DNA of 64,000 nucleotides, taken from positions 248,001 through 312,000 of the forward strand of contig JAQJVL010000751.1 in assembly GCA_035578905.1 (NCBI GenBank). Direction: 5' to 3'. The notes under the pieces are model-generated. The model worked only from the letters and a program-made list of their open reading frames with translations. It was not told where the DNA came from and searched no databases. Made by a program: the position numbers and the translations under genes. This document shows, one piece after another, positions 23,481 to 35,169 of the stretch; position 1 is the first letter of the stretch, and every line of letters starts with the position of its first letter. The stretch is from Stictocephala bisonia. Taxonomy: Eukaryota; Arthropoda; Insecta; Hemiptera; Membracidae.

Positions 23481-23487
23481 AAATGAA

Positions 23488-23499
23488 ACTTTAATAATA
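23488..23499. repeat. Target-site duplication of element A2, left
   Basis: ACTTTAATAATA is repeated exactly at 24031-24042, at the two ends of the family A copy. Confidence 0.7.
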
Positions 23500-24030
23500 G
23501 TTTTTTGATTAGCATAATACGTGTTGGTGCATATAAAGTACAAATAAATGTAACACAATACAAATTTATTACAATATAAGCACAATATACACAAATATAT
23601 TACAATATATACGATTGGTCGGTAGCGTAGTTGGTTCAATCCCAGCTTCATGTACTAAAGCTTCTCAGTTCGATCCCAATCAGAGTCATAATACATTTTG
23701 AGAAGGATCAGCTGATAACCACCGGCTGTTTATTTGTCATTGGACTATTAATTAATGACACTTTCTAAGGAATAGTCGGCCTTAGTTTGTAACAATGACT
23801 ACATTCGCTCATCTACACTTATCACACTCATTCGAAATCCATATTCGCCCATATCTTGACGATCGGCGTCTTATGAATAAATAAATAAATACAAGTATAA
23901 AATGAACAAATATTATGGTGAGCGTGGTTCACCGAAATTTATCACCATAATTGTGTATTTTGTACTTGTATTGTAATATATTTGTGTATTTTATGCTTAT
24001 ATTGTAATACATTTGTGTTGTGTGACGTTT
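23500..24030. mobile_element. Foldback element, family A (copy A2), disrupted
   Basis: The left end is the family extension (GTTTTTTGATTAGCATAATA, then CGTGTTGG), then the arm with ATTACAATATAAGCACAA. The right arm ends GTGTTGTGTGACGTTT. A SINE (23607-23893) sits inside the left arm. The hammerhead region has collapsed to one half (GGTGAGCGTGGTTCACCGAA, 23918 on), the CTGAGGA box being deleted in both arms. A 12-bp direct repeat flanks it. It lies in the opposite orientation to A1, judged by the extension. Confidence 0.75.
23607..23893 (+). mobile_element. tRNA-derived SINE, family alpha (nested in A2)
   Basis: The head reads GGTCGGTAGCGTAGTTGG (A-box-like TAGCGTAGTTGG) and CAGTTCGATCCC (B box) about 45 bases later. 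The body contains AACAATGACTACATTCG, CATCACACTC-like and CCATATCTTGACGATC blocks, and ends in an AATAAATAAAT tail. The body blocks recur at 35023, 36690 and 62310. Insertion into the foldback element dates it as younger than A2. Confidence 0.75.
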
Positions 24031-24049
24031 ACTTTAATAATAATAAATT

Positions 24050-27000
24050 GATTATTTCTATGAAATAAACATATACATATTTTGTACTAAAAATGAGTTT
24101 CTTAATGTTTTTGTGAATCCCTACAATGCATGTCATGGACAAAATACTGGGTGAGTTCCAGTCATATGGACAACGAATGTGACATATGTGATTGGCTTAA
24201 ACAAGTGATTTACAGTCGGCTTTGTCAGCGTGTGTATTGAATAATTCACGAAATTGTAGAAAATAAATGTATAGATCAATCATATTGAACGTTTTTGGTC
24301 TGCATCTGTGTTATCAATATTATACCGAACCATTGGAAAAATATGTAATATTGGAAATGATGTAATTAGCAAAGCATCGCAACTTTATAGACTACATTAA
24401 AAAGTTAACATTAACGAAACATTGCAAAAAATCAAATAAACTCTTGATCTCTTGAAAATGGGCAGTAAAGAATTGTAAATAATTTAACAAAGTGTTCATT
24501 AGTAGCAGTAAATTGATATGGTGTGGACTTATGCGAATTTAAAGTATCATTCTTATAGCAAAATTAGGTATTTAACAAGCAAAATTACTAAATTTTTAAA
24601 GAGTTTGTTATAAGTATAAGAAAGCGCAAATGTACATAATAGAACTGGCCCATTAAAAGAGTGGTCAATTTTTTTTAAATAACATAAAAATTGTCTAGTT
24701 ATTATAAAAAATAAATAAATAAAAAATATTTATACCTTTTAACATACATAAAGCAAATGTAGGGTAAAGTTTACATTTTTATAACAAGAAATTAAAATAG
24801 AAAGCTCAGTAAAAATGTAACGAATTCCTGTCATTTACTATACTAATTTGAAAGTCTAAAATTAGTCAAGCTGTTAGTTGTTACAAAATCAAGCTCTACG
24901 ATACACAAATTGAACAGTTATATAACAACAGAAACATAATAATAAATATTTAATTTAGGTAAAGTAACCTTAAACTATTAAACCCTAATTTTACATCAGT
25001 CCCATTCAAAAACAAGACTACAAAACTTTGTGTGAAAATTATACTAAAATATTCAACACTGTGTTAAAGAAAATTAAACCTCTCCAACTAACAAAGGCAA
25101 TGAAGGCAAGAGAATTAGGTTAACATTGTAATTTAAATTAAAATCTATTTAACATGGAAATAGTCTGTTTTGAATTCAGTGCAGCTTTAATGTAGCGATG
25201 AGGAAATTTGGAAGACAATAGAATTCTTAGTACCATTAAAAGCAAGTTCTCTAATTTATTTCCGACTTAAAAACTGTTAAAACTTCTCTTATTTCGTGTC
25301 GGATACTTAAATGAATCAGAATAAATCTTATCTACCACTTGACCGTGGAAATTTGAAAATCTACTCTAGATGATAAAATGCGAAGTTAATATTTAAAATT
25401 CGAAGTTAGTAGTTGTTAAAGATTAAATAATATATTTACTTTTAATATATTGCTACGGGTTATCTTTTTAAATATAGATCAAATAATCATTTACTCTCAA
25501 AAAATAAACTTGACAACTTATGAGAATCAATTCAAGTGAATGTTTAACATATTTGTGCTAATAACTTTCTGCTTACGATTAAATAATTCACGAACATTTA
25601 CCGAGCTTGCGAAATTTATTTTTAATTGACGATCAACTAACTTTTTAAAGGAAACCCACTATTTATATTACTTGATTAACTAAGGGTTCTGATTAAAGTA
25701 ATTTTGAAGGCCTGAAATTTCAGCATTTAAGACAAACATTTTTGTACTTAAACACAATTAACATATGTTTAAATTTATATAATGAGATGTTATTTGTTTT
25801 GTGATAGCTTAATGTTTTGATTCGCAAATTATAAAAGGCCAAATGATTATGTTAATACGGATAGCATAATCTGTATATTCAAGGATGGTAACTACAGTAG
25901 TTAAATAAACTATGACCTAGAGACATGATCAACACAACAATGGCCTGACGATGTCGATCATAATATCACAGGCTATTATGCCAATGTTATTGTACATTTA
26001 AATTTTAATTTTTAATATTACAACAATAAACAACATAAATAACTAAAAGCTCTTCATTGGATCCGTTAGTAAAAACAATGGTATTACCTATATTTAGTTT
26101 TAAAACCATATAAACAAGGTGCTAAACATTATAGCAAGTAAAAAGTATTTTTCATTGTAATTTCTTACAGGATTATTATCTTTTCAATAAACTAGTTTAT
26201 ATCAAATGGCATAAATATCATAATGTTAACAAAATAAGAAATATAAGGGCTAAAAATTCACAAATTTAACATAATTTTTACTAATATTCAAAAACCTAAA
26301 TTATGCTTTCCACATACCCCTTACAATTAAGCTTAAAAAAGGACTAAAGTATGAACCATTATATTAAATAGTACTTATTAGTTCACTGTTTCAGGGAAAA
26401 CTTTAAAAATATAAACCAATTCTTACATCACAAATATTCTTTTACAACTAAGTTAAATAAAGTTGCTTAAAATGTTCTTTGTTTAATACTGAAATCATAT
26501 ACTAAGTTGCATTACATAGCACTGACTTGTTTACTTATTAAAAAATAAATTAAAAAGAGTAAAATCGTTAATTTTAGGATACTAATATATAAAAAAAAAA
26601 GAAATTTTCAGCACAATTTATTTATAATCAACAAATGAATTTTTGAAAGCTCTTTTCCCATTGCATTTATGTTATAATCGTCAGTTTACAATTTATATAA
26701 ATACAATCCTACGTCTTATAAATATTACTTTATGATTAGTGTTATCTTAAACCAATGTTTTTATATAATATATTGCATCTAATTGATCAATATTTGATTG
26801 GATGAATATTTCCCTTGTTGATTGTTGATATAAGATGAAATACAAATTTATATTTTCTGTCTTATAAATGTTTCAATCTATTTCCAAGAATACTGATCAG
26901 ATAATAAATCACTCAGCTGTCAAACAAATTGAGAAGAAATATTAGAAAACAATTTCCGTCTTTCTCGTATTGACTATTAAAGTTCTACGCAAATACCTGG

Positions 27001-27320
27001 TTTTATAAGTTGTGAAACAAGTACGTAATTGAGCCATTCAATTGTAAAATGTTTACATTATTTTAAATATTTAAAACAATAATACATTTTACTTATTTTT
27101 AAATAGCCTATTATACGTAGAATTTTGACTTTGACTTTTTTTAGTAGATATTACTGTAATTTTTATTATGAGTTTATTCATAGATATACATGCAATTAAA
27201 TGGCTTCAATGTGTAAGGTCTTTTAAAAGTAACTAAAACAACAATGTAACATAAATAAGTAAGGATGGACACATTATTATTATGTGTAATACTTCAAAAT
27301 TAAAAATAGCCATAAAAAAG
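24050..27320. other. AT-rich DNA, no gene seen
   Basis: More than 3 kb of AT-rich sequence without recognisable coding, repeat or RNA features. Confidence 0.5.
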
Positions 27321-27325
27321 CACAT

Positions 27326-27592
27326 TGGGTAGATGTCAATCTACGTGTCTGCTGGGAGGGTGGGTGGGTAAATGTCAATCTATGTGTCTGCTGGGAGGGT
27401 GAGTGGGTAAATGTCAATCTATGTGTCTGCTGGGTGGGTGGGAGTTAAATGTCAATCTACGTGTCTGCTGGGTGGGTGAGTGGGTAAATGTCAATCTACG
27501 TGTCTGCTGGGTGGGTAAATGTCAATCTATGTGTCTGCTGGGTGGGTGGGTGGGTAAATGTCAATCTATGTGTCTACTGGTAGGGAAGGTGA
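27326..27592. repeat. G-rich minisatellite, ~7 units
   Basis: Units of about 31-39 bases: AATGTCAATCTACGTG, TCTGCTGGG, then GGGT repeats. Four-G3 tracts at 27354-27368 and 27540-27554 fit a short-loop G-quadruplex pattern. The frame at 27403 is a repeat artefact. On the opposite strand the unit has CCCACCC and ACACGTA like the other four minisatellites. Confidence 0.9.
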
Positions 27593-27619
27593 AATGCTTT
27601 TCTGTCTGCTAGAATAATT

Positions 27620-29980
27620 TAAATGATAACGTATCAGTGTCCCAGTTTGTACGTTTAAGAGGTAGTCTGTATGGAGAGATATTTCATGCTAAGATATTAA
27701 TCAAACCAGTCATCTTTGTCCTTACCACGTTAGTTTAGATATTTATGTTAAAATTATTTGTCTTTGTATTTCACATCTCAGCAAGGTTGCCTTTTATTGA
27801 GGTCTCATAAACCGTTTACACATTGTTTTCGTTCTACGTTGGCAACCTCTATTTTAACTAGAACCATAAAGGCTAGTAGTTTAAAATATGTCTATACTGT
27901 AATAAATTAGTGAAAAACAGAACATGTTTCAAACTCATTTGAATGTCTGGCGAAATGCACTTGAATTCTTTGTATTTTAAAGCCAAACGTCTCTTTGATA
28001 TCAATGAAATCGAGGTAATGTCTTACCTTCATGAGACGTGAAACCTAATGCTGATGTGTGAACATATTAAAACTACAATAGTGATTTTAAAAAATCACCA
28101 TAATTTCACCATTGTTGAAGTAAAAACTTCTATACAAAAACAATCTTAATTTATCATATTTTTTGTTAACTATATTATATATTAAATATATAAAAACATA
28201 CTAAGCTTATAAAACAATAATCGAGAAATTAATATTTATCTTTCGTTGTCGATTTATCAAAGTGTTTAAAAACTACATGTTGAATATGTATGATACTACT
28301 GTACAAATTTTAGTTATTATCATACCCTACATTCCACTGAAATTATACATTTAAAAGAAGTCTTATATAGTGTTAAATATGCTCTAAAAAATTGATACTT
28401 ATATTCCTACACTATGGCTGCCTTATCTTAGATTACAATTTACAGATGCACAAAAATTAATTATAACTTTCATAACTTTGCAAAGTATTAATATGCATTA
28501 ACTGCTACTTAATAAATTATAAATTTCTTAAGATTTTCTTTTTATATAGTACAAGATTGATCAGAAAAGTCTATCTTAGTTTATAGGTAAAGTTTTAAAA
28601 GCATTGATCATAGATCGATAGATTTTGGCTTATAACTATAACATAGCTATAATTTATAGTTATAGTAGTCTGTTTAACTATCTACTGATAGTTACAGCAA
28701 TTGAGTTCTGTGTTATCGCTTTGCAGAAAATAAATTAAAATCAATTTCCTACAAAAAGTGTTAGTCTAAGAGTTTAATTCTGATAATGTTTTTAGCACTA
28801 AATGCTTAAAATATGCTTGGTATCTATCCTCTCTAGTATAATTAATTTAATTTGCACTTTTTAGTCTTATTTATATATACTGTTACAAATTTAATTTTAA
28901 TAACAATATTATTATATAAGCAAGGTTCATATAACAAATATATTTCTTAGAGAAGCACTCGTATATTATTAATAAGGTCTATAACATGTGTTACTTTAAA
29001 ACACACATTTACTATATCCATATAACAAATCAGTTGGCATTTTTGAGAAGGAAGATAGCTCCCCTTTTGTAAAAAGAAGTTTTCTAAAAATGTATTACCC
29101 AATTTAATGGAGATGTATTTTATTTTTGCAGTAATTTAAAATGTCTACAGTTTGCTTTACCCTTTATTTTAATAAAACGTTAATTTATACAAAACATTTG
29201 TGATTATGTCAGAATTTCTATTGAACCAATAAATGAGTAATCATAGCAAAATTATATATTTAAAAATATTGTAGACAAAGACTAATTGAAACTTGTGTAC
29301 TTTTAGAAATAAATTAAAAAAGGAAAATATTACTTGACTGAAATTAAGTAAAACATCAACATTTAGGCAACAGAATTCCTAAATTTACTTCCTTCCTCGT
29401 CTGCAAGGTGACGTCATTGGATTACACTGTCTGCTGAGGCTTACTTCGGTGGAGAATATATTTATCTTTACCCTACTCGGTAATACCGATTATTTTCCAT
29501 GTAACAAAGTTGTAATTGTAGTTTTCAAGTTTCAAAACGCACAACTGCAACTTAGGTTTTATTATACTAATATTACTATTCATAGTGTTTAGAATACCAT
29601 TATATATCATTAATATGCAAACAATAGACCATACAAATAAAAGTAACAAACACAATGCAAATCTCTGGTGACCAAGGCTAATATATTACGGTCTATTTCA
29701 ACAAGCCTTTACTGCTTGTTCAACACTGAATATACGTTTAAATTCTATTTAGTTTCAGCGTATCTATTTACGAGTCAACCTCTAAATCAACAACTCATTT
29801 AACTATAACCAACCAATCCTATTCCGAATATTTCAATATTTGCCTTCAAAACTAACATTTTGAACGTTCTTTAATATATTAGACCCAAATATAATCATCC
29901 GAATTTACCTCACTAACTTAAAATTAGGAAAGTATTCAAATAATACATTCCCAGCCTTCTGTAATTCTATTGGTAATATC
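27620..29980. other. AT-rich DNA, no gene seen
   Basis: Nothing firmly recognised. A small set of short palindromes (TATAACTATA-type) occurs at about 28630-28690. Confidence 0.45.
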
Positions 29981-30007
29981 TTTAAGTTTAAATAAAATAA
30001 AACAAGT

Positions 30008-30382
30008 TAATATAACTGTATAACTGTTATAAATACAAAACAAGTAAATGTAACACAACACAAAATTATTACAATATAAGCACAAAATGCACAAATATAT
30101 TATTATTTGTGCATTTTGTGCACAAATAATATACAAGTACAAAATGCACGAATATTTTGGTGATCGATTTCGGTGAACCACGCTCACCTTTCTCAGACCA
30201 GAGGGATTCACAAAAGAAATCAATTCACAAAAAAGAGGAATCTGGTCTGAGGAAGGTGAGCGTGGTTCACCGAAATCTATCGTCATAATATTTATGCATT
30301 TTGTACTTGTATTGTAATATATTTGTGCATTTTGTGCTTATAATTTAATATATTTGTGTTGTGTGACGTTCACTTGTACTGT
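30008..30382. mobile_element. Foldback element, family A (copy A3)
   Basis: The left arm starts near AAACAAGTAAATGTAAC and the right arm ends GTGTGACGTTCACTTGTACT. The centre is near 30215 (CACAAAAAAGAGG region). An extra local inverted repeat of the TTTGTGCATTTTGTG motif lies at 30105-30130. The terminal extension seen in A1 and A2 is not found, and no clear target duplication was identified. Confidence 0.75.
30241..30288 (+). ncRNA. Hammerhead-ribozyme-like motif, A3 right arm
   Basis: TGGT, CTGAGGA (30247-30253), extra A, stem II GGTGA/TCACC, GAAA (30272-30275), helix III A-U and U-A over CT, cleavage base C30281, then GTCA. Helix I still pairs with TGGT through two G-U wobbles. The left arm of the same copy (about 30151-30200, minus) has CTGAGAA, which breaks the core. 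Confidence 0.6.
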
Positions 30383-30463
30383 ATAAACATAAAGCACATA
30401 TTTTCCAATTCCACTGAAGAAGATAATAACTTTGTCATATTTCCGCCTCAAATATATTTTTAA

Positions 30464-30800
30464 CACGTTCGCTATCAACATGTATAAAAATCAACGTAAA
30501 TATAGACCAGCGTCAACTATAGGTGACACGCGGTCTCTGCCCAGAGACTAACGTGAACTATGCTTGACGCAAACATCTGTGTTTACTAGGCAATCCTTCC
30601 TAGTCGGTCTATTTTATCAACTTGGCTCTTGTTTGGTGGTCTGCAGGGATGTCTGTCACCTATTTTGGACGCCTGGTCTCACTGTGGGAAATTATTTTCC
30701 TAGCTGTGGTGATTCGTCTAGTATGAAATACATAGTTAAAAAAGACTTGGTCCATAGCTATAGACCTCGCGTCAACTATAGTTGACGCTTGGTAGCGAAC
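30464..30800. mobile_element. piggyBac-like MITE with TTAA ends
   Basis: TTAA at 30460-30463 and 30801-30804 bracket a 337-bp segment. Inside, the left end reads CACGTTCGCTATCAAC and the right end reads TTGGTAGCGAAC, inverse of each other over GTTCGCTA. Subterminal GCGTCAACTATAG (30511) and CTATAGTTGACGC (30776) are also inverted. TTAA targets and GC-richer termini suit piggyBac-derived MITEs. No transposase remnant is recognised, and the frame at 30564-30785 is fortuitous. Confidence 0.65.
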
Positions 30801-30829
30801 TTAAACAGCAATATCAACACTCAAATTCG

Positions 30830-31580
30830 ATTTTAAATGATAAAAGAGAACACCATTAGAGCTCTAATAACCTCAATAAATACGATTTAACTTTCTTAGT
30901 AATAAGGTATTTATTGCAATCACGAGATTCTCTGAAATTTCTTCACAACAAATGAATTGTTACAGAATACGACCTTTCAAATCAGCTTTAAGTCATTTCT
31001 AAGGAAAACTGTTTAAAGCTAGATTCAGATTTAAACGTAAAGGGTTACTAAGAAAATATTTATAAAATTTATATTTTATTTTATCAAGTTTTATTAAAAC
31101 TAAAAATATAAATAATTGAATTACAGTAATATTATATTTCAACTATAAAAAATCTCTCAACATAAGGATTACGACGTATAAGTGGCTTTACAATTTCAAC
31201 TACGTATAAATATATACTTTGGTAGTCTGTAAGTTATTAAAAAAATAATAACAATTATTTACTTTAAATTAAATACCAAGGAATTAATATTCTGAAGTTT
31301 TTCTTTATTAAGTAGTATATATAGCATCTAAAGTTAATTTGTTAAAGTTAAAGTTAATATAAGTTAATTTGTTTTTTAATGCACAATTCCTACTTCCTAT
31401 CTGAATTTGTTTATCACAAATTCATATGAACAACCCAATCCATATTAGAGCACTACAGAGCTACGTTCTGTTATGTTCACGCCCATATTTTATTAAATAT
31501 TTATATAAACATACAAAGTTCACAATTGTATACTCCTTTTATTATATTCAAAAGAAATTAACCGTATAATTATTACACGT
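30830..31580. other. AT-rich DNA, no gene seen
   Basis: Nothing recognised. Confidence 0.45.
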
Positions 31581-31584
31581 ATTA

Positions 31585-31615
31585 CAATACACGTATTATG
31601 CTAACTAAAAAAAAT
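31585..31615 (-). repeat. Remnant of family A terminal extension
   Basis: ACACGTATTATGCTAACTAA matches the A1 right-end extension (AACACGTATTATGCTAATTA) but no arm follows. Confidence 0.4.
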
Positions 31616-31619
31616 GTTA

Positions 31620-32560
31620 TTCAGTAAAATATTTCCTACATTGAACTTTCATTTTCTGTCTCAACTATTATTGTGGAGAGTAACTCTGTTTTTACTAACC
31701 TGATAATGTTTTATAACTGTAATGAAAACAGTTTTCCAAGTTAACCATATTTTATGTTCATTGTTTCCGTTATTCACTGATTACTTTTTCAAACACAAAC
31801 ATACATAAAAGTAATAGAAAAGTCATGTGTTTATTTCAAATAGTTCAGGAATGTCTCCATAATCGTACATGCGACTTAGTGGCGATAAGATTATTAGATA
31901 TTACATTAGCTGATTTAGTTAGTGCTTGCCTTACCATTGCTATATTTTTTAAGAATGCGACCTATTTTCTACAAACTTTGATAGAGGCTTGACAGCCAAA
32001 GAAATCGAACGCTTTATGAAATTATAAAACGTACAATCGATATTATGCTACCAACAATGTTTAATGTCTAATATATATTTTTAAGTTTAAAATTTGATTT
32101 AAGCAGGATGCATTTCCATAAAACTGCCTTATGCGTATTATTAATAAATGTTCAGGTGTCAGGAAAAATATTTTAGTAAAATGACCAACGTCTGGGTTTC
32201 GAAGGGCGTTACGCTGCCAAAGTCAGCCATTTATAATTTATTGCCCAGTAAATTAATGAATATTCGTTTGGCTCTCCTAACATTATTCTATTACAAGACA
32301 TTGTTCAAGTTGAAATGTAATTCATTCCGAATCCATTAACTTCAGTACGATTGCCAAGTGGCTCGATGCCACTTGAATGCTGGTTGGTTTGAGTAATGTG
32401 TTGATTAAGCTAATAACGTTAAACATAGCATTATGATGAAAATCTTTGAAGCCATTGGGAAATATAAATTTAATTATATTACAGACTATAATTGTTTAAT
32501 GTGTTAAACTTATTTAGTGTAAAGTAATGTAAACAATTATAGTTATTGGTTTGCTCTTTA
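31620..32560. other. AT-rich DNA, no gene seen
   Basis: A GC-richer spot near 32160-32240 is open for 63 codons (32148-32339) but has no recognisable family or splice context. Confidence 0.4.
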
Positions 32561-32564
32561 CACT

Positions 32565-32742
32565 AATAGTTTTTTAATTAGCATAATACGTGTTGGTATA
32601 TATACAGTACAAGTAAACGTTACACAACACACGTTTATTATAATATATGAACAAAATGCTCAAATATATTACAATACAAGTACAACTATTATGGTGATCG
32701 ATTTCGATGAACCACGCTCACCTTCCTCATACCAGATTAGTG
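32565..32742. mobile_element. Foldback element, family A (copy A4), one arm only
   Basis: Starts with the extension (TAGTTTTTTAATTAGCATAA, then TACGTGTTGG), then one arm with AGTACAAGTAAACGTTAC and the hammerhead region. It stops at about 32742 in the middle of the palindrome. On the minus strand the core reads ATGAGGA in place of CTGAGGA; GAAA, stem II and helix III are kept (GATCGATTTC at 32696-32705). Confidence 0.7.
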
Positions 32743-32744
32743 TT

Positions 32745-33400
32745 TTTAATTACTTTACAATAAGTAATTAAAAATCAATTAACCCCAAAAAAATTAGTTA
32801 AAGGCCTATATATTTTATTTTAACACGTGTTGACAATTTTATTTCCGATATACGATCTCTCAGCCACGTAGCATTTTGTAAAATCCTCCAACAGAAGGAC
32901 GTTACGTGTATCCCATAAAAACAGTGGATCAGTTGCTTTCGAATGGCTTCCATCTGTTGGTAATGAGCTATACAAATCTTAATTATATGTCGTGATTATA
33001 GCAAGCATATTGAAAATGTTAAATTCGTTATAAGAAGGTAATTACAGTTTTATATTTTATATTGTATATTTTCTTTGGATATTAAGTATTTTCACTTTTT
33101 TCACACAATTTTGTTTTCTAACAATTAATTCTGAACAGTTATTTAAATATCTTATAACATACAAGCTGTAAAACATTAACTTATAATAAAAACATTTATT
33201 TAATTCATTTAAACTTACAGCTAAATTTAAGTATTTACTATCATATTTTAGGAACTATAAAATTACCATTTTAAATTGGTTTTCATACGACTCCTTAAAA
33301 ATTTAACATATGGTTTATTTATACTTAAAGTTAATAAATTCGCTCAATGAATAAATAATTTTTCAAACTAAATAAAGTTCTGTTTTGGATAGTTAAGGTC
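32745..33400. other. AT-rich DNA, no gene seen
   Basis: A small inverted pair CCAACAGA / TCTGTTGG occurs at about 32888 and 32952. Nothing else. Confidence 0.4.
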
Positions 33401-33408
33401 ATAGTTCT

Positions 33409-33910
33409 GGGGGGGGGGGGGCGGCTCAAAGGGGGCTGGGGGTATTATATATCTCTTGAAAAACCTCGTGTGGGGTGCAAGCGATTATCACGCGATTAGA
33501 AGCCCTGCCACGACACCGTAAGTAGAGCCTGGCTGGTCGCTTACAGCAAGGAGAAAATAAATCACTGCACTGTGTGAGCACGCTCAAAGTACAGCATAGC
33601 AGGTAGCAGTGAGCAATGTGAGCAATGTGAGTGGGAATAATTGCCAGGTCGACTGTTTACATAGCTGTAAGCGAGAAAGACCTTAGTCGCGCATGCACAT
33701 GTGAACTTTTCAACCACGTGCGTCATACCACTGCTTATCTTGACTCCTTACAAGCGACTAACAGCTATAATGCCATATGGCACTGTGTGTATGTACAGCT
33801 TTCCACTATGTAACTAGCTAGGTAACAAGCGATTAAGCAGGCATGCGAGTAAGCGACCAGCTAGGCTCGACTGTGTTTCTACCCTAAAGCGGCAACCGCC
33901 CACCACACAG
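33409..33910. mobile_element. GC-rich foldback segment, probable DNA-transposon relic
   Basis: A 13-base G run (33409-33421) opens a block far richer in GC than its surroundings. Inside, AGCCTGGCTGGTCGCTTAC (about 33526) and GTAAGCGACCAGCTAGGCT (about 33848) are inverted, and shorter AAGCGAYTA / TCGCTTA motifs repeat between them. No transposase frame is recognised. The ends and target duplication are unclear, so the superfamily is left open. Confidence 0.5.
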
Positions 33911-33959
33911 CTGCGTTATATTGCTATCTAGTTCACAATATTACAAATTTATTATACTC

Positions 33960-34580
33960 ATATAGGTTTTGTTTCAAATTTGTTGTTTGTTTTCCTTATA
34001 TATGGAAAAAAGGTACAAATGGCTGGACGATCCCTCCCCCTTTCAATCCACCTTTGTGTTGGACAGTTGCTAGACAAATTAAAGCCACTGCCGGACAGTT
34101 GAAGACTGATGTGTTACATGCGTGGTTTAATTAGTGGTTGGGAAACATAGAACCAATGTATTTTTTTTAAATACTTATATACAATATTGTATAACCTGAA
34201 TTTAAAATTTGACTAAATTCATTTCATTAAATAATAATAACTATATTTATCATCCTTATAAAAACATGTCAATACCAAATGATAAGAAAAGCAAAATCAA
34301 TTAAATAAAATTATATTAAAAAGGAAATAAAAAATACGCTGCATGAATATCTTAAGTAAAATAATAAACCAACCTCAAATCATTAATGTACAATATATAT
34401 AGTAAATCGTAAGATCTCAAATTAATCCTTGGTCAAAATCAGTTAACGCAGACAAAAATTATGTAAAAATATGAATCAGAATAATTTGAAACAATAATTC
34501 TGGAAGTGTTTCTCTAATATCAACCTCTTTTTTTATTTGACCCATAATCCTTGTTCCTGTCCTAGATAAACCATGGTGCA
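33960..34580. other. AT-rich DNA, no gene seen
   Basis: A short GC-richer stretch at 34020-34130 might belong to the same relic as the foldback segment before it. Otherwise nothing. Confidence 0.35.
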
Positions 34581-34590
34581 TTGTTTTAGA

Positions 34591-34850
34591 TTTTTTTTTT
34601 TTTTTTTTTTTTTAAGTTGGGTGGCTCACCCAACACTTCTCCCTGTGTGCTAACTTTGACATTTAGTGGGGGATTCACCTCATATATGTGTCCCACTTCC
34701 ACAAGAATCACTGAGTCAGCTGACAACACAGCAATTATTGCTGTCCGTTCAAAGCCAAGTTCAAAGGCAACCAACTGGAAGCAATGTTGGTACCAAAGCT
34801 GACCAGAACTGCCGCCTTCTTGGCCCCTCCATGATATACTTCATATCCTG
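34591..34850 (-). mobile_element. Poly(A)-tailed retroelement or retrocopy 3' end
   Basis: A 23-base T run at 34591-34613 is the poly(A) tail on the minus strand, preceded (34614-34850) by sequence of clearly higher GC. The minus frame at 34586-34774 reads FERTAIIAVLSADSVILVEVG and is open but unrecognised. It may be the 3' region of a LINE or a processed pseudogene. Confidence 0.45.
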
Positions 34851-35022
34851 ATAGACAATTTTTTTGGGGTAATATGCAATTCTTTAAAATCTTATAAAAC
34901 AAGAAATATTGTTGAAATTTGATTAACCCAAACGAAAGATATCTAGTGTTAGTAGCGCATAAATCTTTCCTCTCTTAGAAAAATATTGTGTGAAACTGTA
35001 CAACTGTACAAATATAATTATT

Positions 35023-35165
35023 ATTATTCATTACTAAGACGCCGATCGTAGAGATAAGGGTGGACATGAGGGTCAAATGAGTGTGATGAGCGTAGATGAA
35101 CTAGTGTAGTCTGTTACTAACTAAGGATGACTGTTCCTTGAGCCATTTATCAATAGCCCAATAGC
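35023..35165 (-). mobile_element. SINE alpha fragment
   Basis: On the minus strand: ATTGGGCTATTG, ATAAATGGCTCAAGG-like, CATCACACTCATTTGACCCT, then TCTACGATCGGCGTC. This is the family alpha body in the order seen at 36690-36868. The tRNA head is missing. Confidence 0.65.
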
Positions 35166-35169
35166 CCAC

